Source: Bradyrhizobium sp. BTAi1 (GTDB lineage Bacteria > Pseudomonadota > Alphaproteobacteria > Rhizobiales > Xanthobacteraceae). Taken from it: a stretch of 64,000 bases of DNA. Positions 38,111 to 46,606 of the stretch are shown here, one piece after another. Position numbers and translations under genes: made by a program. Numbering within the stretch: position 1 is the stretch's first letter; each line of letters begins with the position of its first letter. The notes under the pieces are model-generated. The model had not been told where the DNA came from and searched no databases. It saw only the letters and a list, made by a program, of their open reading frames with translations. The stretch covers positions 7,707,501 to 7,771,500 of the forward strand of contig NC_009485.1 in assembly GCF_000015165.1 (NCBI RefSeq), given 5' to 3'.

Positions 38111-39922
38111 ATGACGACCGTCCCCATTCCCAACATCCGCAACTTCTCCATCGTCGCCCATATCGACCATGGAAAGTCCACGCTGGCCGACCGCCTGATC
38201 CAGATGACCGGCGGCCTGTCGGACCGCGAGATGGCCGGCAAGGAGCAGGTGCTCGATTCGATGGACATCGAGCGCGAGCGCGGCATCACGATCAAGGCGC
38301 AGACCGTGCGCCTGCAGTACCGCGCCAAGGACGGCAAGGATTACATCTTCAACCTGATGGACACGCCCGGCCACGTCGACTTCGCCTACGAAGTGTCGCG
38401 GTCGCTGGCCGCCTGCGAAGGCTCGCTGCTGGTGGTCGACGCCAGCCAGGGCGTCGAGGCGCAGACCCTCGCCAACGTCTACCAGGCGCTCGACAACAAT
38501 CACGAGATCGTCCCGGTCCTCAACAAGATCGATCTGCCCGCGGCCGAGCCGGAAAAGATCAAGCAGCAGATCGAGGACGTGATCGGCATCGACGCCTCCG
38601 ATGCCGTCATGATCTCGGCCAAGACCGGCCTCGGCATTCCCGACGTGCTGGAAGCCATCGTCACCCGGCTGCCGCCGCCGAAGGGCGACCGCGAGGCGAC
38701 CCTAAAGGCGCTCCTGGTCGACAGCTGGTACGACGTCTATCTCGGCGTCGTCGTGCTGGTGCGCATCGTCGACGGCGTGATGAAGAAAGGCCAGCGCATC
38801 CGCATGATGGGCACCGGCGCGGCCTATGACGTCGAGCGCGTCGGCTTCTTCACCCCGAAAATGCAGCAGGTCGACGAGCTCGGTCCCGGCGAGGTCGGTT
38901 TCATCACCGCGGCGATCAAGGAAGTCGCCGACACCCGCGTCGGCGACACCATCACCGACGACCGCAAGCCGGTCTCGGAAATGCTGCCTGGCTTCAAACC
39001 GGCGATCCCGGTGGTGTTCTGCGGCCTGTTCCCGGTCGACGCCGACGATTTCGAAACGCTGCGCGCGGCGATGGGCAAGCTCAGGCTCAACGACGCCAGC
39101 TTCTCGTTCGAGATGGAGACCTCGGCCGCGCTCGGCTTCGGCTTCCGCTGCGGCTTCCTCGGCCTTCTGCACCTGGAGATCATCCAGGAGCGCCTGTCCC
39201 GCGAATTCGACCTCAACCTGATCGCCACTGCGCCAAGCGTCATCTACAAGATGAAGCTGACCGACGGTCAGGAGATCGAGATCCATAACCCGGTCGACAT
39301 GCCCGACGTGGTCAAGATCGCCGAGATCCAGGAGCCCTGGATCGAGGCGACGATCCTGACGCCGGACGAATATCTCGGCAGCGTGCTCAAGCTGTGCCAG
39401 GACCGCCGCGGCAATCAGAAGGAGCTGACCTATGTCGGCTCGCGCGCGATGGTCAAATACGACCTGCCGCTGAACGAGGTGGTGTTCGACTTCTACGACC
39501 GGCTGAAATCCGTCTCCAAGGGCTATGCCTCGTTCGACTATCACCTGACCGACTACAAGCCGGCCGACCTCGTGAAGATGCAGATCCTCGTCAACAACGA
39601 GCCGGTCGATGCGCTGTCGATGCTGGTGCATCGGACGCGTGCGGAAGGCCGCGGCCGCGCCATGGTCGAGAAGATGAAGGACCTGATCCCGCCGCACATG
39701 TTCCAGATCCCGATCCAGGCGGCGATCGGCGGCAAGGTGATCGCGCGCGAGACCGTGCGCGCATTGCGCAAGGACGTCACCGCGAAGTGCTATGGCGGCG
39801 ACATCACCCGCAAACGGAAGCTTCTGGAGAAGCAGAAGGAAGGCAAGAAGAAGATGCGGCAGTTCGGCAAGGTCGACATCCCGCAGGAAGCCTTCATCGC
39901 CGCGCTCAAGGTCGATAGCTGA
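38111..39922 (+). CDS. lepA: elongation factor 4 (LepA)
   Basis: A 603-residue translational GTPase. I start at ATG 38111 (MTTVPIPNIRNFSIVAHIDH), matching the family N-terminus; longer in-frame starts would overlap the divergent gene. G1 is AHIDHGKSTLADRL, the G2 region RGITIKAQTVRL, G3 DTPGHVDF and G4 NKIDLP. The LepA-specific C-terminal domain includes SVSKGYASFDYHLTDYKPAD and ends KVDIPQEAFIAALKVDS. LepA acts on stalled or mistranslocated ribosomes and affects initiation. Length and all motifs are intact. Confidence 0.97.
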   Translation: MTTVPIPNIRNFSIVAHIDHGKSTLADRLIQMTGGLSDREMAGKEQVLDSMDIERERGITIKAQTVRLQYRAKDGKDYIFNLMDTPGHVDFAYEVSRSLAACEGSLLVVDASQGVEAQTLANVYQALDNNHEIVPVLNKIDLPAAEPEKIKQQIEDVIGIDASDAVMISAKTGLGIPDVLEAIVTRLPPPKGDREATLKALLVDSWYDVYLGVVVLVRIVDGVMKKGQRIRMMGTGAAYDVERVGFFTPKMQQVDELGPGEVGFITAAIKEVADTRVGDTITDDRKPVSEMLPGFKPAIPVVFCGLFPVDADDFETLRAAMGKLRLNDASFSFEMETSAALGFGFRCGFLGLLHLEIIQERLSREFDLNLIATAPSVIYKMKLTDGQEIEIHNPVDMPDVVKIAEIQEPWIEATILTPDEYLGSVLKLCQDRRGNQKELTYVGSRAMVKYDLPLNEVVFDFYDRLKSVSKGYASFDYHLTDYKPADLVKMQILVNNEPVDALSMLVHRTRAEGRGRAMVEKMKDLIPPHMFQIPIQAAIGGKVIARETVRALRKDVTAKCYGGDITRKRKLLEKQKEGKKKMRQFGKVDIPQEAFIAALKVDS

Positions 39923-40227
39923 GGACAGGTCGCGGCACGGTTCCGGGAGCCGCGGTCAAACGCGTCCCGCCGCTTCGCCGCGCACGCTGCTCCGGCGGCC
40001 TGTCTCGATCAAGTTTTGCGCATCGGTCCGAGTGCGCACCTCCCGGTCTGTTGGCCGACGTCGAACTCAATCATGAGAAGAAGCGTTGTCTGGCGTCATC
40101 CAAAGGATGCTGACTTGTGAGGCGATCTACGCGAGTTTGAGGGACAAATACGCGTTCCCGTAAATCTACGGTATCTGTTCCTTAATGGTATTTTGGGACG
40201 CTTTGCGGCGTAGCAAGGAATGCCCCA
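39923..40227. other. intergenic region upstream of the chemoreceptor gene
   Basis: 305 bases without a gene. The right half is AT-richer (TTAATGGTATTTTGGGACGC at about 40179-40198) and likely contains the chemoreceptor promoter. GCAAGGA lies before ATG 40228. No hairpin terminator for lepA stands out. Confidence 0.35.
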
Positions 40228-42195
40228 ATGTCCCGCCTTCGGTCGATCTCCGCCCGTCTTATCATTGCCCTGTCGCTCACCGTGGCCATTGCCTGTGCCG
40301 TGCTCGGCACCTTCTCCGTCATCCAGCAGCGCGCTCTGACCCGCCTGGCGCTGGAGCAGCAGCTCAAGCTGCAATTCGACAGTGTGACCGCCGGCATCGA
40401 TTACGAAGGCCGCGCTGCGCTCGCGGTGAGCGCGACCCTGGCCGCGCTACCGCCCGTTGCCGACGCCTATCTCAAAGGCGACCGCGACGCGCTGGGCGCC
40501 CTGCTCGGCGGCGCGATGACCTCGCTGAAGGCGCAGGGCATTCCGCTGGTCAATGTGTGGGCGCCGCCCGCCACAAACTTCTATCGCGTGCATGAGCCGA
40601 AATTGTTCGGTGACGACACCTCCAAGCGGCGGCTGACCGTGGTGCAGGCCAACCAGACCGGGCGGCAGATCGCCGGCGTCGAGCAGAGCCGGGTGTCGCT
40701 CGGCATTTTCGGCATGACGCCGATCATGCGCGACGGCAAGGCCATCGCCACCGTCGATGTCGGCGCGGCCTTCGGCAAGGAGTTCGTCGATCGCGCCAAG
40801 CAGCGCTTCGGCATCGATCTCGCCGTCTATTGGATCGACAACGGCCAGCCGAAGCGGCTGTCCTCGACGTTTGGCGACGACGTCGTCGCCACGCCCGAGG
40901 AGGTGCTCGCGGTGTTCAAGGGCACTCCGCTGCAGCGGGACGGGATCCTGTCAGGCCGGCCGGCTGCGGTCTATGTCGGCCAGATCAGGAACTATGCCGG
41001 TGATCCGATCGCCGTGCTCGAACTGATCAAGGACACCACCGCCTATGAGGCCGCCGCGGCGGGCGCGCAGCACCAGCTGATCATCGGAACCATCGTCATC
41101 CTGCTGCTCGCCGTCATGGTCGCGCTGTTCGTGGCGCGCGGCATCTCGCGTCCGCTGGTGGCAATCACCGCCGTCATGCACCGGCTGTCGAGCGGCGACA
41201 CCGAGGTCGCGATTCCTGGCGGGCAGCGCAAGGACGAGCTCGGCACCATGGCCCAGGCCGTCGACGTCTTCCGTCGCAACATGATCGAAACCAATGCATT
41301 GCGCGAGGCGCAGCAGGCGACGCAGCAGCGCGCGGAGCAGGAGAAGCAGGCGCTGCAGCGGCAGATGGCCGACCGGTTCGAGGCCGACGTCAAGGGCGTG
41401 GTGTCCACCGTGGCCAAGGCGACCGCAGACATGGAGCGCGTCGTCCACGAGATCACCGCCAGCGTCAACGGCACCTCGCAACGCGCCGCGGCGGCCGCCG
41501 CCGCCTCCGAGGAGGCATCCAGCGGCGTGTCGACCGTGGCGGCCGCCTCCGAGGAGCTCGCATCATCGGTCAGCGAGATCGGCCGCCAGGTGACGCATTC
41601 GAGCAAGGTCGCCGATGCCGCCGTGATCAAGGCGCGGCAGACCACCGAGATGGTCGGCAGCCTCGCTGCCGCCGCCGAGAAGATCGGCGACGTGCTGCGC
41701 CTGATCGATGCAATCGCGAGCCAGACCAACCTGCTGGCGCTCAACGCCACGATCGAGGCGGCGCGCGCGGGGGAAGCCGGCCGCGGCTTCGCCGTCGTGG
41801 CCGCCGAGGTCAAGGAGCTGGCCGGACAGACGGCGAAGGCGACCGAGGAAATCGCCGGCCAAGTCACCTCAATCCAGGCGGCCACGTCCGACTGCGTCAC
41901 CGCCATCGGCGGCATCAGCACCACGATCCAGGAGATCAGCGGCATTGCCGCGACCATCGCAGCCGCAGTCGAGCAACAGGGTTCGGCCACGCGCGAGATC
42001 GCGCGCAGCGTCCAGCAGGTGGCGACGGGTACGGCAGACGTGTCGCAGAACGTGGTCGGCGCCAGCGATGCCGCCGAGCAGTCGCGCCGGCTGGCCGACG
42101 GCGTGATGGTCGCCACGCGCGATCTCGGGAAACAAGCCGACGAGCTGTTCAGAAGCGTCGACACGTTCCTGGCCGGCCTGCGCAGCGCCGCCTGA
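40228..42195 (+). CDS. methyl-accepting chemotaxis protein
   Basis: A 655-residue transmembrane chemoreceptor. TM1 is at about residues 9-32, a periplasmic sensor domain of about 245 residues follows (double-Cache-3-like, with VWAPPATNFYRVHEPKLFGD and GMTPIMRDGKAIATVDVGAA), and TM2 is at about 283-305. A HAMP domain spans about 303-355. The cytoplasmic signalling domain carries the nearly invariant hairpin tip AEAGRGFAVVAAEVKELAGQ. That tip binds CheA/CheW, so the protein should feed a chemotaxis array. The ligand is unknown. No C-terminal CheR-binding pentapeptide is seen (it ends FLAGLRSAA). A strong hairpin terminator follows directly. Confidence 0.94.
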   Translation: MSRLRSISARLIIALSLTVAIACAVLGTFSVIQQRALTRLALEQQLKLQFDSVTAGIDYEGRAALAVSATLAALPPVADAYLKGDRDALGALLGGAMTSLKAQGIPLVNVWAPPATNFYRVHEPKLFGDDTSKRRLTVVQANQTGRQIAGVEQSRVSLGIFGMTPIMRDGKAIATVDVGAAFGKEFVDRAKQRFGIDLAVYWIDNGQPKRLSSTFGDDVVATPEEVLAVFKGTPLQRDGILSGRPAAVYVGQIRNYAGDPIAVLELIKDTTAYEAAAAGAQHQLIIGTIVILLLAVMVALFVARGISRPLVAITAVMHRLSSGDTEVAIPGGQRKDELGTMAQAVDVFRRNMIETNALREAQQATQQRAEQEKQALQRQMADRFEADVKGVVSTVAKATADMERVVHEITASVNGTSQRAAAAAAASEEASSGVSTVAAASEELASSVSEIGRQVTHSSKVADAAVIKARQTTEMVGSLAAAAEKIGDVLRLIDAIASQTNLLALNATIEAARAGEAGRGFAVVAAEVKELAGQTAKATEEIAGQVTSIQAATSDCVTAIGGISTTIQEISGIAATIAAAVEQQGSATREIARSVQQVATGTADVSQNVVGASDAAEQSRRLADGVMVATRDLGKQADELFRSVDTFLAGLRSAA

Positions 42196-42221
42196 CGGCC
42201 TGCGCGGCCCCTACAATCACG

Positions 42222-42260
42222 AAAGAGCCCCGTTGCGGATCGGCCGCAACGGGGCTCTTT
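42222..42260. terminator. bidirectional intrinsic terminator
   Basis: AAAGAGCCCCGTTGCGG (42222-42238), a five-base loop, and the exact complement CCGCAACGGGGCTCTTT form a 17-bp perfect stem with A-run and T-run at its ends. It can end both the chemoreceptor transcript (plus) and the PAS-GGDEF-EAL transcript (minus), which converge here. Confidence 0.92.
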
Positions 42261-42322
42261 GATTCGTGCCGCATGCCGCTCGCCTGCTGGCGATCGCTCG
42301 ACAGCAGATCGCCTCGCGTGTC

Positions 42323-44533
42323 TCAGGCCACCATCACCCGGCGATCGGCCGCCGATTGCGCCTCGAGCAGGCCGACGATCTCGGCGTTGGGCCGGGGACG
42401 GCTGAACAAATAGCCCTGCCCCTCATGGCAGCCTTCGGCGCGCAGACAGCGCAGTTCCGCTTCGGTCTCGACGCCCTCCGCCGTGATGGTCACGCCGAGC
42501 CCCTTGCCGAGGCTGACGATGGAGCGGACGATCGCCTGGGCCTCGCGGTTGGCGGCGAGATCGCGGATGAACGACTGATCGACCTTGATCTTGTCGAAGG
42601 GGAAGCTGCGCAGATAGCTCAGGCTGGAATAGCCGGTGCCGAAATCGTCCATCGAGATGCGCACGCCGAGCGCGCGTAGCGCATGCAGCGTCGCCAGCAC
42701 CTGGCCGCTCTTCTCGAGCACCAGCGTCTCGGTGATCTCGAGCTCGAGGCGGCTCGGCGGCAGGCCCGACTGCTTCAGCACGTCCATGACCAACGACAGC
42801 ACGTTGCCGACGCGGAACTGCAGCGGCGACATGTTGACCGCGACCCGAACCTCGTCCGGCCAGTTCGCGGCATCATTGCAGGCCCGGCGCAGCATGACGC
42901 GACCGAGCGCGGAGATCAGGCCGGTGTCCTCGGCGACCGGGATGAATTCGGATGGCGGGATCATGCCGCGCTCCGGATGCGGCCAACGCACCAATGCCTC
43001 GAAGCCGGTGATGCGTCCGGTCGAGAGGTCGATCAGCGGCTGATAATAAGGCTGCAACACATCGCGCTGGATGGCGTCCCGCAGCTCGATCTCAATCTTG
43101 CGCCGGCTTTGCGCGCGTGCATCCATTCCGGTCTCGAAATAGCTGAAGCTGCCGCGCGTCTCGGTCTTGGCCCGCGACAGCGCCATGTCGGCGTTCTTCA
43201 GCAGCTTCTCGGCATCGTCACCGTCATTCGGCGCCATCGCGATGCCAACGGTCGCCCCGATGGTCACGGAGCTGCCGTCGATCAGATAGGGATCGGCGAT
43301 CGCCTGCAGCAGCCGCCGGCAAAGCTGGGCCGCATCCTCCGGCCGGGCCAGCCCGCCATGGACGATGGCGAACTCGTCCGAATTCAAGCGCGCGACAACG
43401 TCCTCCTGGCGCAGGATGGAGCGCAGCCGCTTGCCGACCCCACGCAGCAACCGGTCGCCGGCGGCATGCCCCAGCGTGTCATTGATCGATTTGAAATTAT
43501 CGAGCCCGAGCACCAGCACCGCCATCTTCTCGGAACCGCGCCGCATCTGCCCAAGCTTGTCCTCGATCTTCTGACGCAGCAGGTTTCGGCTCGGAAGGCC
43601 CGTCAGCGCATCATGCTGCGCCAGGAAGGCCAGCCGCGCCTCGGCGCGCTTGCGCTCGGTGATGTCCATCAGCGCCAGCAGCACGGCAGGCTGTTCGTTG
43701 TGAACCAGATGGCGCGAGTAGATCGCGAGGTCGATCAGGGCGCCGTCGGCACGAACATGCTTCCAGGTCCGGGCCGCCTGCTCCTCACCGGAATGCTCCG
43801 CCGCCCAGGGCGGTTCGCTCTCATAGGCCTGCAGATTGCGGATGTTGAGCTGCTCGAATGCCGCCCGGCTGTAGCCGTAATGCTGGGCGGCCGCCTCGTT
43901 GACGCCGAGCACACGGCCGTCACTCCTGGCGCATACGATCATCGGCACCGGATTGCCGTCGAACAGCAGCCGGAATGATTCCTCCCGCTGCTTCAGCTCG
44001 GTGATGTCGACCCGCAGACCGACGATCCCGCCGTCACTGGTGAGCCGCTCATCGATCAGGATCGTGCGGCCATCCGCCAGCTTCTGCTCGTGGCGGCCCT
44101 TCGGTCGAAACAGCTTCTCGAGACGCTCCGCGACCCATTCATCCTCGCGCCCGACGGCTTCCGGATAGTCGCCACGCGCCACGCCGATCCGGATCGTGTC
44201 CTGCAGCCGGGCACCGGGTTTGAAGAGATCCGAGCTGCGATTGTAGATCTCGGCGTATTTCTTGTTCCAGAGGATGTAGCGGCCCTCGGAATCGAGGAAC
44301 ACGATCCCTTCGGGGAGAATGTCGATCGCCTCGATCAGCCGGTCGTGAGCCTTCTCCGCCTCGGCGATCGCGGCTTCCGCCTCGGCACGTCTGCCGGCGA
44401 CCTCATCGATGACGGCAGTCGTCCCCAGGTTGTGCTGTGCCAGCTTCGGGGTTGGCTTGACCGGGCGGATTGCATCACGAGCACGGGGCACGCGATTGAG
44501 CTTCTTGGGCTTAATTGGCCGAACGGGCCGCAT
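42323..44533 (-). CDS. PAS-PAS-GGDEF-EAL protein with degenerate GGDEF site
   Basis: About 736 residues from MRPVRPIKPKKLNRVP (44533); a frame 70 residues longer has no conserved character. The order is a helical N-terminus (about 40-70), PAS1 (about 65-180, DILPEGIVFLDSEGRYILWN), PAS2 (about 185-295), GGDEF (about 300-465) and EAL (about 475-725). In GGDEF the catalytic signature is NSDEF (residues 384-388), so cyclase activity is doubtful. EAL motifs look intact: FEALVRW at 511-517, NMSPLQF, ELEITET, MDDFGTGYSSLSYL and IKVDQSFIRD. The likely role is c-di-GMP degradation with PAS-controlled, possibly GTP-modulated activity. No transmembrane segment, so cytoplasmic. It faces the chemoreceptor gene across a shared terminator. 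Confidence 0.92.
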   Translation of the reverse strand: MRPVRPIKPKKLNRVPRARDAIRPVKPTPKLAQHNLGTTAVIDEVAGRRAEAEAAIAEAEKAHDRLIEAIDILPEGIVFLDSEGRYILWNKKYAEIYNRSSDLFKPGARLQDTIRIGVARGDYPEAVGREDEWVAERLEKLFRPKGRHEQKLADGRTILIDERLTSDGGIVGLRVDITELKQREESFRLLFDGNPVPMIVCARSDGRVLGVNEAAAQHYGYSRAAFEQLNIRNLQAYESEPPWAAEHSGEEQAARTWKHVRADGALIDLAIYSRHLVHNEQPAVLLALMDITERKRAEARLAFLAQHDALTGLPSRNLLRQKIEDKLGQMRRGSEKMAVLVLGLDNFKSINDTLGHAAGDRLLRGVGKRLRSILRQEDVVARLNSDEFAIVHGGLARPEDAAQLCRRLLQAIADPYLIDGSSVTIGATVGIAMAPNDGDDAEKLLKNADMALSRAKTETRGSFSYFETGMDARAQSRRKIEIELRDAIQRDVLQPYYQPLIDLSTGRITGFEALVRWPHPERGMIPPSEFIPVAEDTGLISALGRVMLRRACNDAANWPDEVRVAVNMSPLQFRVGNVLSLVMDVLKQSGLPPSRLELEITETLVLEKSGQVLATLHALRALGVRISMDDFGTGYSSLSYLRSFPFDKIKVDQSFIRDLAANREAQAIVRSIVSLGKGLGVTITAEGVETEAELRCLRAEGCHEGQGYLFSRPRPNAEIVGLLEAQSAADRRVMVA

Positions 44534-44942
44534 CGCGTGCCTCACTCTCCTTCTCGGTGGGCAGTCTTCGGCCAAGTGTCTGAAAAAATGGTATCTCGAT
44601 GCAGAAGGCCGCAGCCGACAGTTACGTGTATTCAACCACACACTCTCGGATAGCGAGAGATGATGACTCGGGGCGCGATCAACCAGGAGCGGCTCTACAA
44701 CCACGGGTAAGCGGACACGGTTGCCGAAACATCTAAAAGACACGCATTCCGTGTGGACCGCACCGGGACGGCGCCCATCTACTGAACAAACTCAGGTAAT
44801 TGAGCCTTGTTCGGCGGGTTCCTCCAATTCAAGAGCAGGGTTACGGGACGGTAAATCGCACGATCAGTCAGCGGGCGAAGGCAGCGAGGTCCTGGCGCTC
44901 GCCTGACCTTTCCTGGGGGACAGCAGCCGCTAGACTGGCGCC
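44534..44942. other. divergent intergenic region (c-di-GMP protein / mepA)
   Basis: 409 bases with no supported gene. It must hold the promoters of the PAS-GGDEF-EAL gene (leftward) and mepA (rightward). AT-rich patches are near 44575-44640 and 44725-44745. A small inverted repeat CTCTCGGATAGCGAGAG lies at 44642-44658. Nothing else recognised. Confidence 0.35.
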
Positions 44943-45884
44943 ATGCATGTCCGCCTGATTCTGGTTGCCATCATGAGTTCGGCCGCACTCACCGCAGCAG
45001 CGCCGACTCATGCCCAAGACAAGGGGACCGTGGAGCCCAAGGCGCTTCCCCCCCTGGCCCACCCCGACGATCCCAGCACGCCGGCCAAGGAGTTGTTCGC
45101 CCGCAAGCTGTTGCCGTCGGCCCAACCGACCAAGGTGATCGGCACCTATAATCGGGGCTGCATCGCCGGTGCCGAGCGAATGCCGATCAACGGCGAGGGC
45201 TGGCAAGTGATGCGGCTGTCCCGCAACCGCAATTTCGGTCACCCTCTGATGATCGCGCTGCTCAAGCGCCTGGCGGCCCGCGCGCACAAGGATGCCGGCT
45301 GGCCCGGGATCCTTGTCGGCGATATCGGGCAGCCGCGCGGCGGGCCGGCGCTGAGCGGCCATGCGAGCCACCAGATCGGGCTCGACGCCGACATCTGGCT
45401 GACCCCGATGCCCGAGCACAGGCTGTCGCGCAATGAGCGCGAGGAGATGTCGGCGGTGATGATGGTGCGAGAGGACCGGCTCGACGTCGATCCGCGGGTG
45501 TTCACCCGGGGCCATCTGGCCGTGATCCGCGCCGCCGCGCAGGAGCCGTCGGTGCAGCGCATCTTCGTCAATGCCGCCATCAAGAAGGCGTTGTGCCGCG
45601 ACGCCAAGGGCGATCGCGGCTGGCTGACCAAGGTGCGGCCGTGGTGGGGCCACGACTACCACTTCCACATCCGGATGCTCTGTCCGCCGGGCAATCCCGA
45701 CTGCCACGGCCAGACCGATCAGGAGGGCGGTGACGGCTGCAACGAGCTCGATTATTGGTTCTCGGATGCGGTGCTGCATCCACCGCCGCCGAAGGAGCCG
45801 CCCAAGCCGCCGCAGCCGATCACCATGGCGCAGCTGCCACCGAGCTGCCGCGCGGTGCTGCATGCGCCGGACGCCAAGAATTGA
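44943..45884 (+). CDS. mepA: penicillin-insensitive murein endopeptidase
   Basis: A 313-residue periplasmic LAS-type metallopeptidase that cleaves D-Ala-mDAP cross-links in peptidoglycan. A signal peptide is present (MHVRLILVAIMSSAALTAAA, cleavage near THA-QD at residue 24). Zinc ligands fit His143 and Asp150 in GHASHQIGLDADIWL and a later His in WWGHDYHFHIRM (about residue 240), the standard MepA pattern. Pairs of cysteines (RGCIAG, ALCRDA, LCPPGNPDCHG, GGDGC) support periplasmic disulphides. The C-terminus is proline-rich and ends in a small domain. Length is somewhat above the E. coli enzyme (274). Confidence 0.94.
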   Translation: MHVRLILVAIMSSAALTAAAPTHAQDKGTVEPKALPPLAHPDDPSTPAKELFARKLLPSAQPTKVIGTYNRGCIAGAERMPINGEGWQVMRLSRNRNFGHPLMIALLKRLAARAHKDAGWPGILVGDIGQPRGGPALSGHASHQIGLDADIWLTPMPEHRLSRNEREEMSAVMMVREDRLDVDPRVFTRGHLAVIRAAAQEPSVQRIFVNAAIKKALCRDAKGDRGWLTKVRPWWGHDYHFHIRMLCPPGNPDCHGQTDQEGGDGCNELDYWFSDAVLHPPPPKEPPKPPQPITMAQLPPSCRAVLHAPDAKN

Positions 45885-46048
45885 GCCGCGAGACACGCAG
45901 AAGAGAGTCGCGGTCTCGCGCTCCGATCCGCTAGACTGGCGGCGTCGCGCCGTAAGCGTGATGTTTGCAATCGGGATGACGGTCCCAGCCAGGTAACGAT
46001 GTCACGTGCGGCGATCTCGCTGCGTGACCCATTTTGGACGAGTCCGTC

Positions 46049-46564
46049 ATGATCCGGTTCCGCCTCTCCGCGACCGCCTCTCTCCTCGCGCTCACCGTCA
46101 GTCATGCCAGTTTCGCGGCCGAGCCGAGCGGCTGCGACAAGTTCAAATGGGACATCGCGCGCGAGCGTGCCGCATTGATGGCGGCCGACCGCCAGAAGCG
46201 CGAGTCCGGCGTGGACCTCGCAGCGGTGCCCGCTGCCGGCCTGTTGCTGACCTTGCGCCCGCTCGCTGACGCCAAGCTGCCGAACGCGCCGGAACGCGCG
46301 CCGAAGGACGGCACGTTCGCCGGCGCCATCCGCATCAGCGGCACGCCGAAGGCCGGCGTCTACACCGTGAGTCTGTCGGCGCCTGCCTGGATCGACCTCG
46401 TGCAGGACGGCAAGATCCTCAAGCCACTCGCCTTCAGCGGCGCCATCGATTGCGACGGCATCCGCAAGACCGTGAAATACGAACTCGGCGCGCAGCCTTT
46501 CGTGCTGCAGCTCAGCGGCGCCCCGGAGGCTGCGATCTCTCTCGCCATCCTGCCCGCGGAGTGA
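46049..46564 (+). CDS. small exported hypothetical protein (171 aa)
   Basis: A 171-residue protein starting MIRFRLSATASLLALTVSHA at ATG 46049 (a TTG 15 bases upstream is less likely). The signal peptide probably ends at SFA-AE near residue 23. The mature chain has two cysteines (SGCDKF, IDCDGIR) and a beta-rich body of the type IRISGTPKAGVYTVSLSAPA that might bind ligand or carbohydrate. It follows mepA by 160 bases on the same strand and could share its envelope role. Not recognised as a named family; homologues are expected in related Bradyrhizobia. Confidence 0.7.
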   Translation: MIRFRLSATASLLALTVSHASFAAEPSGCDKFKWDIARERAALMAADRQKRESGVDLAAVPAAGLLLTLRPLADAKLPNAPERAPKDGTFAGAIRISGTPKAGVYTVSLSAPAWIDLVQDGKILKPLAFSGAIDCDGIRKTVKYELGAQPFVLQLSGAPEAAISLAILPAE

Positions 46565-46606
46565 GGCGGACCGGCCGACCGACAGCGCGATCAGCGCCGC
46601 GCGCCC

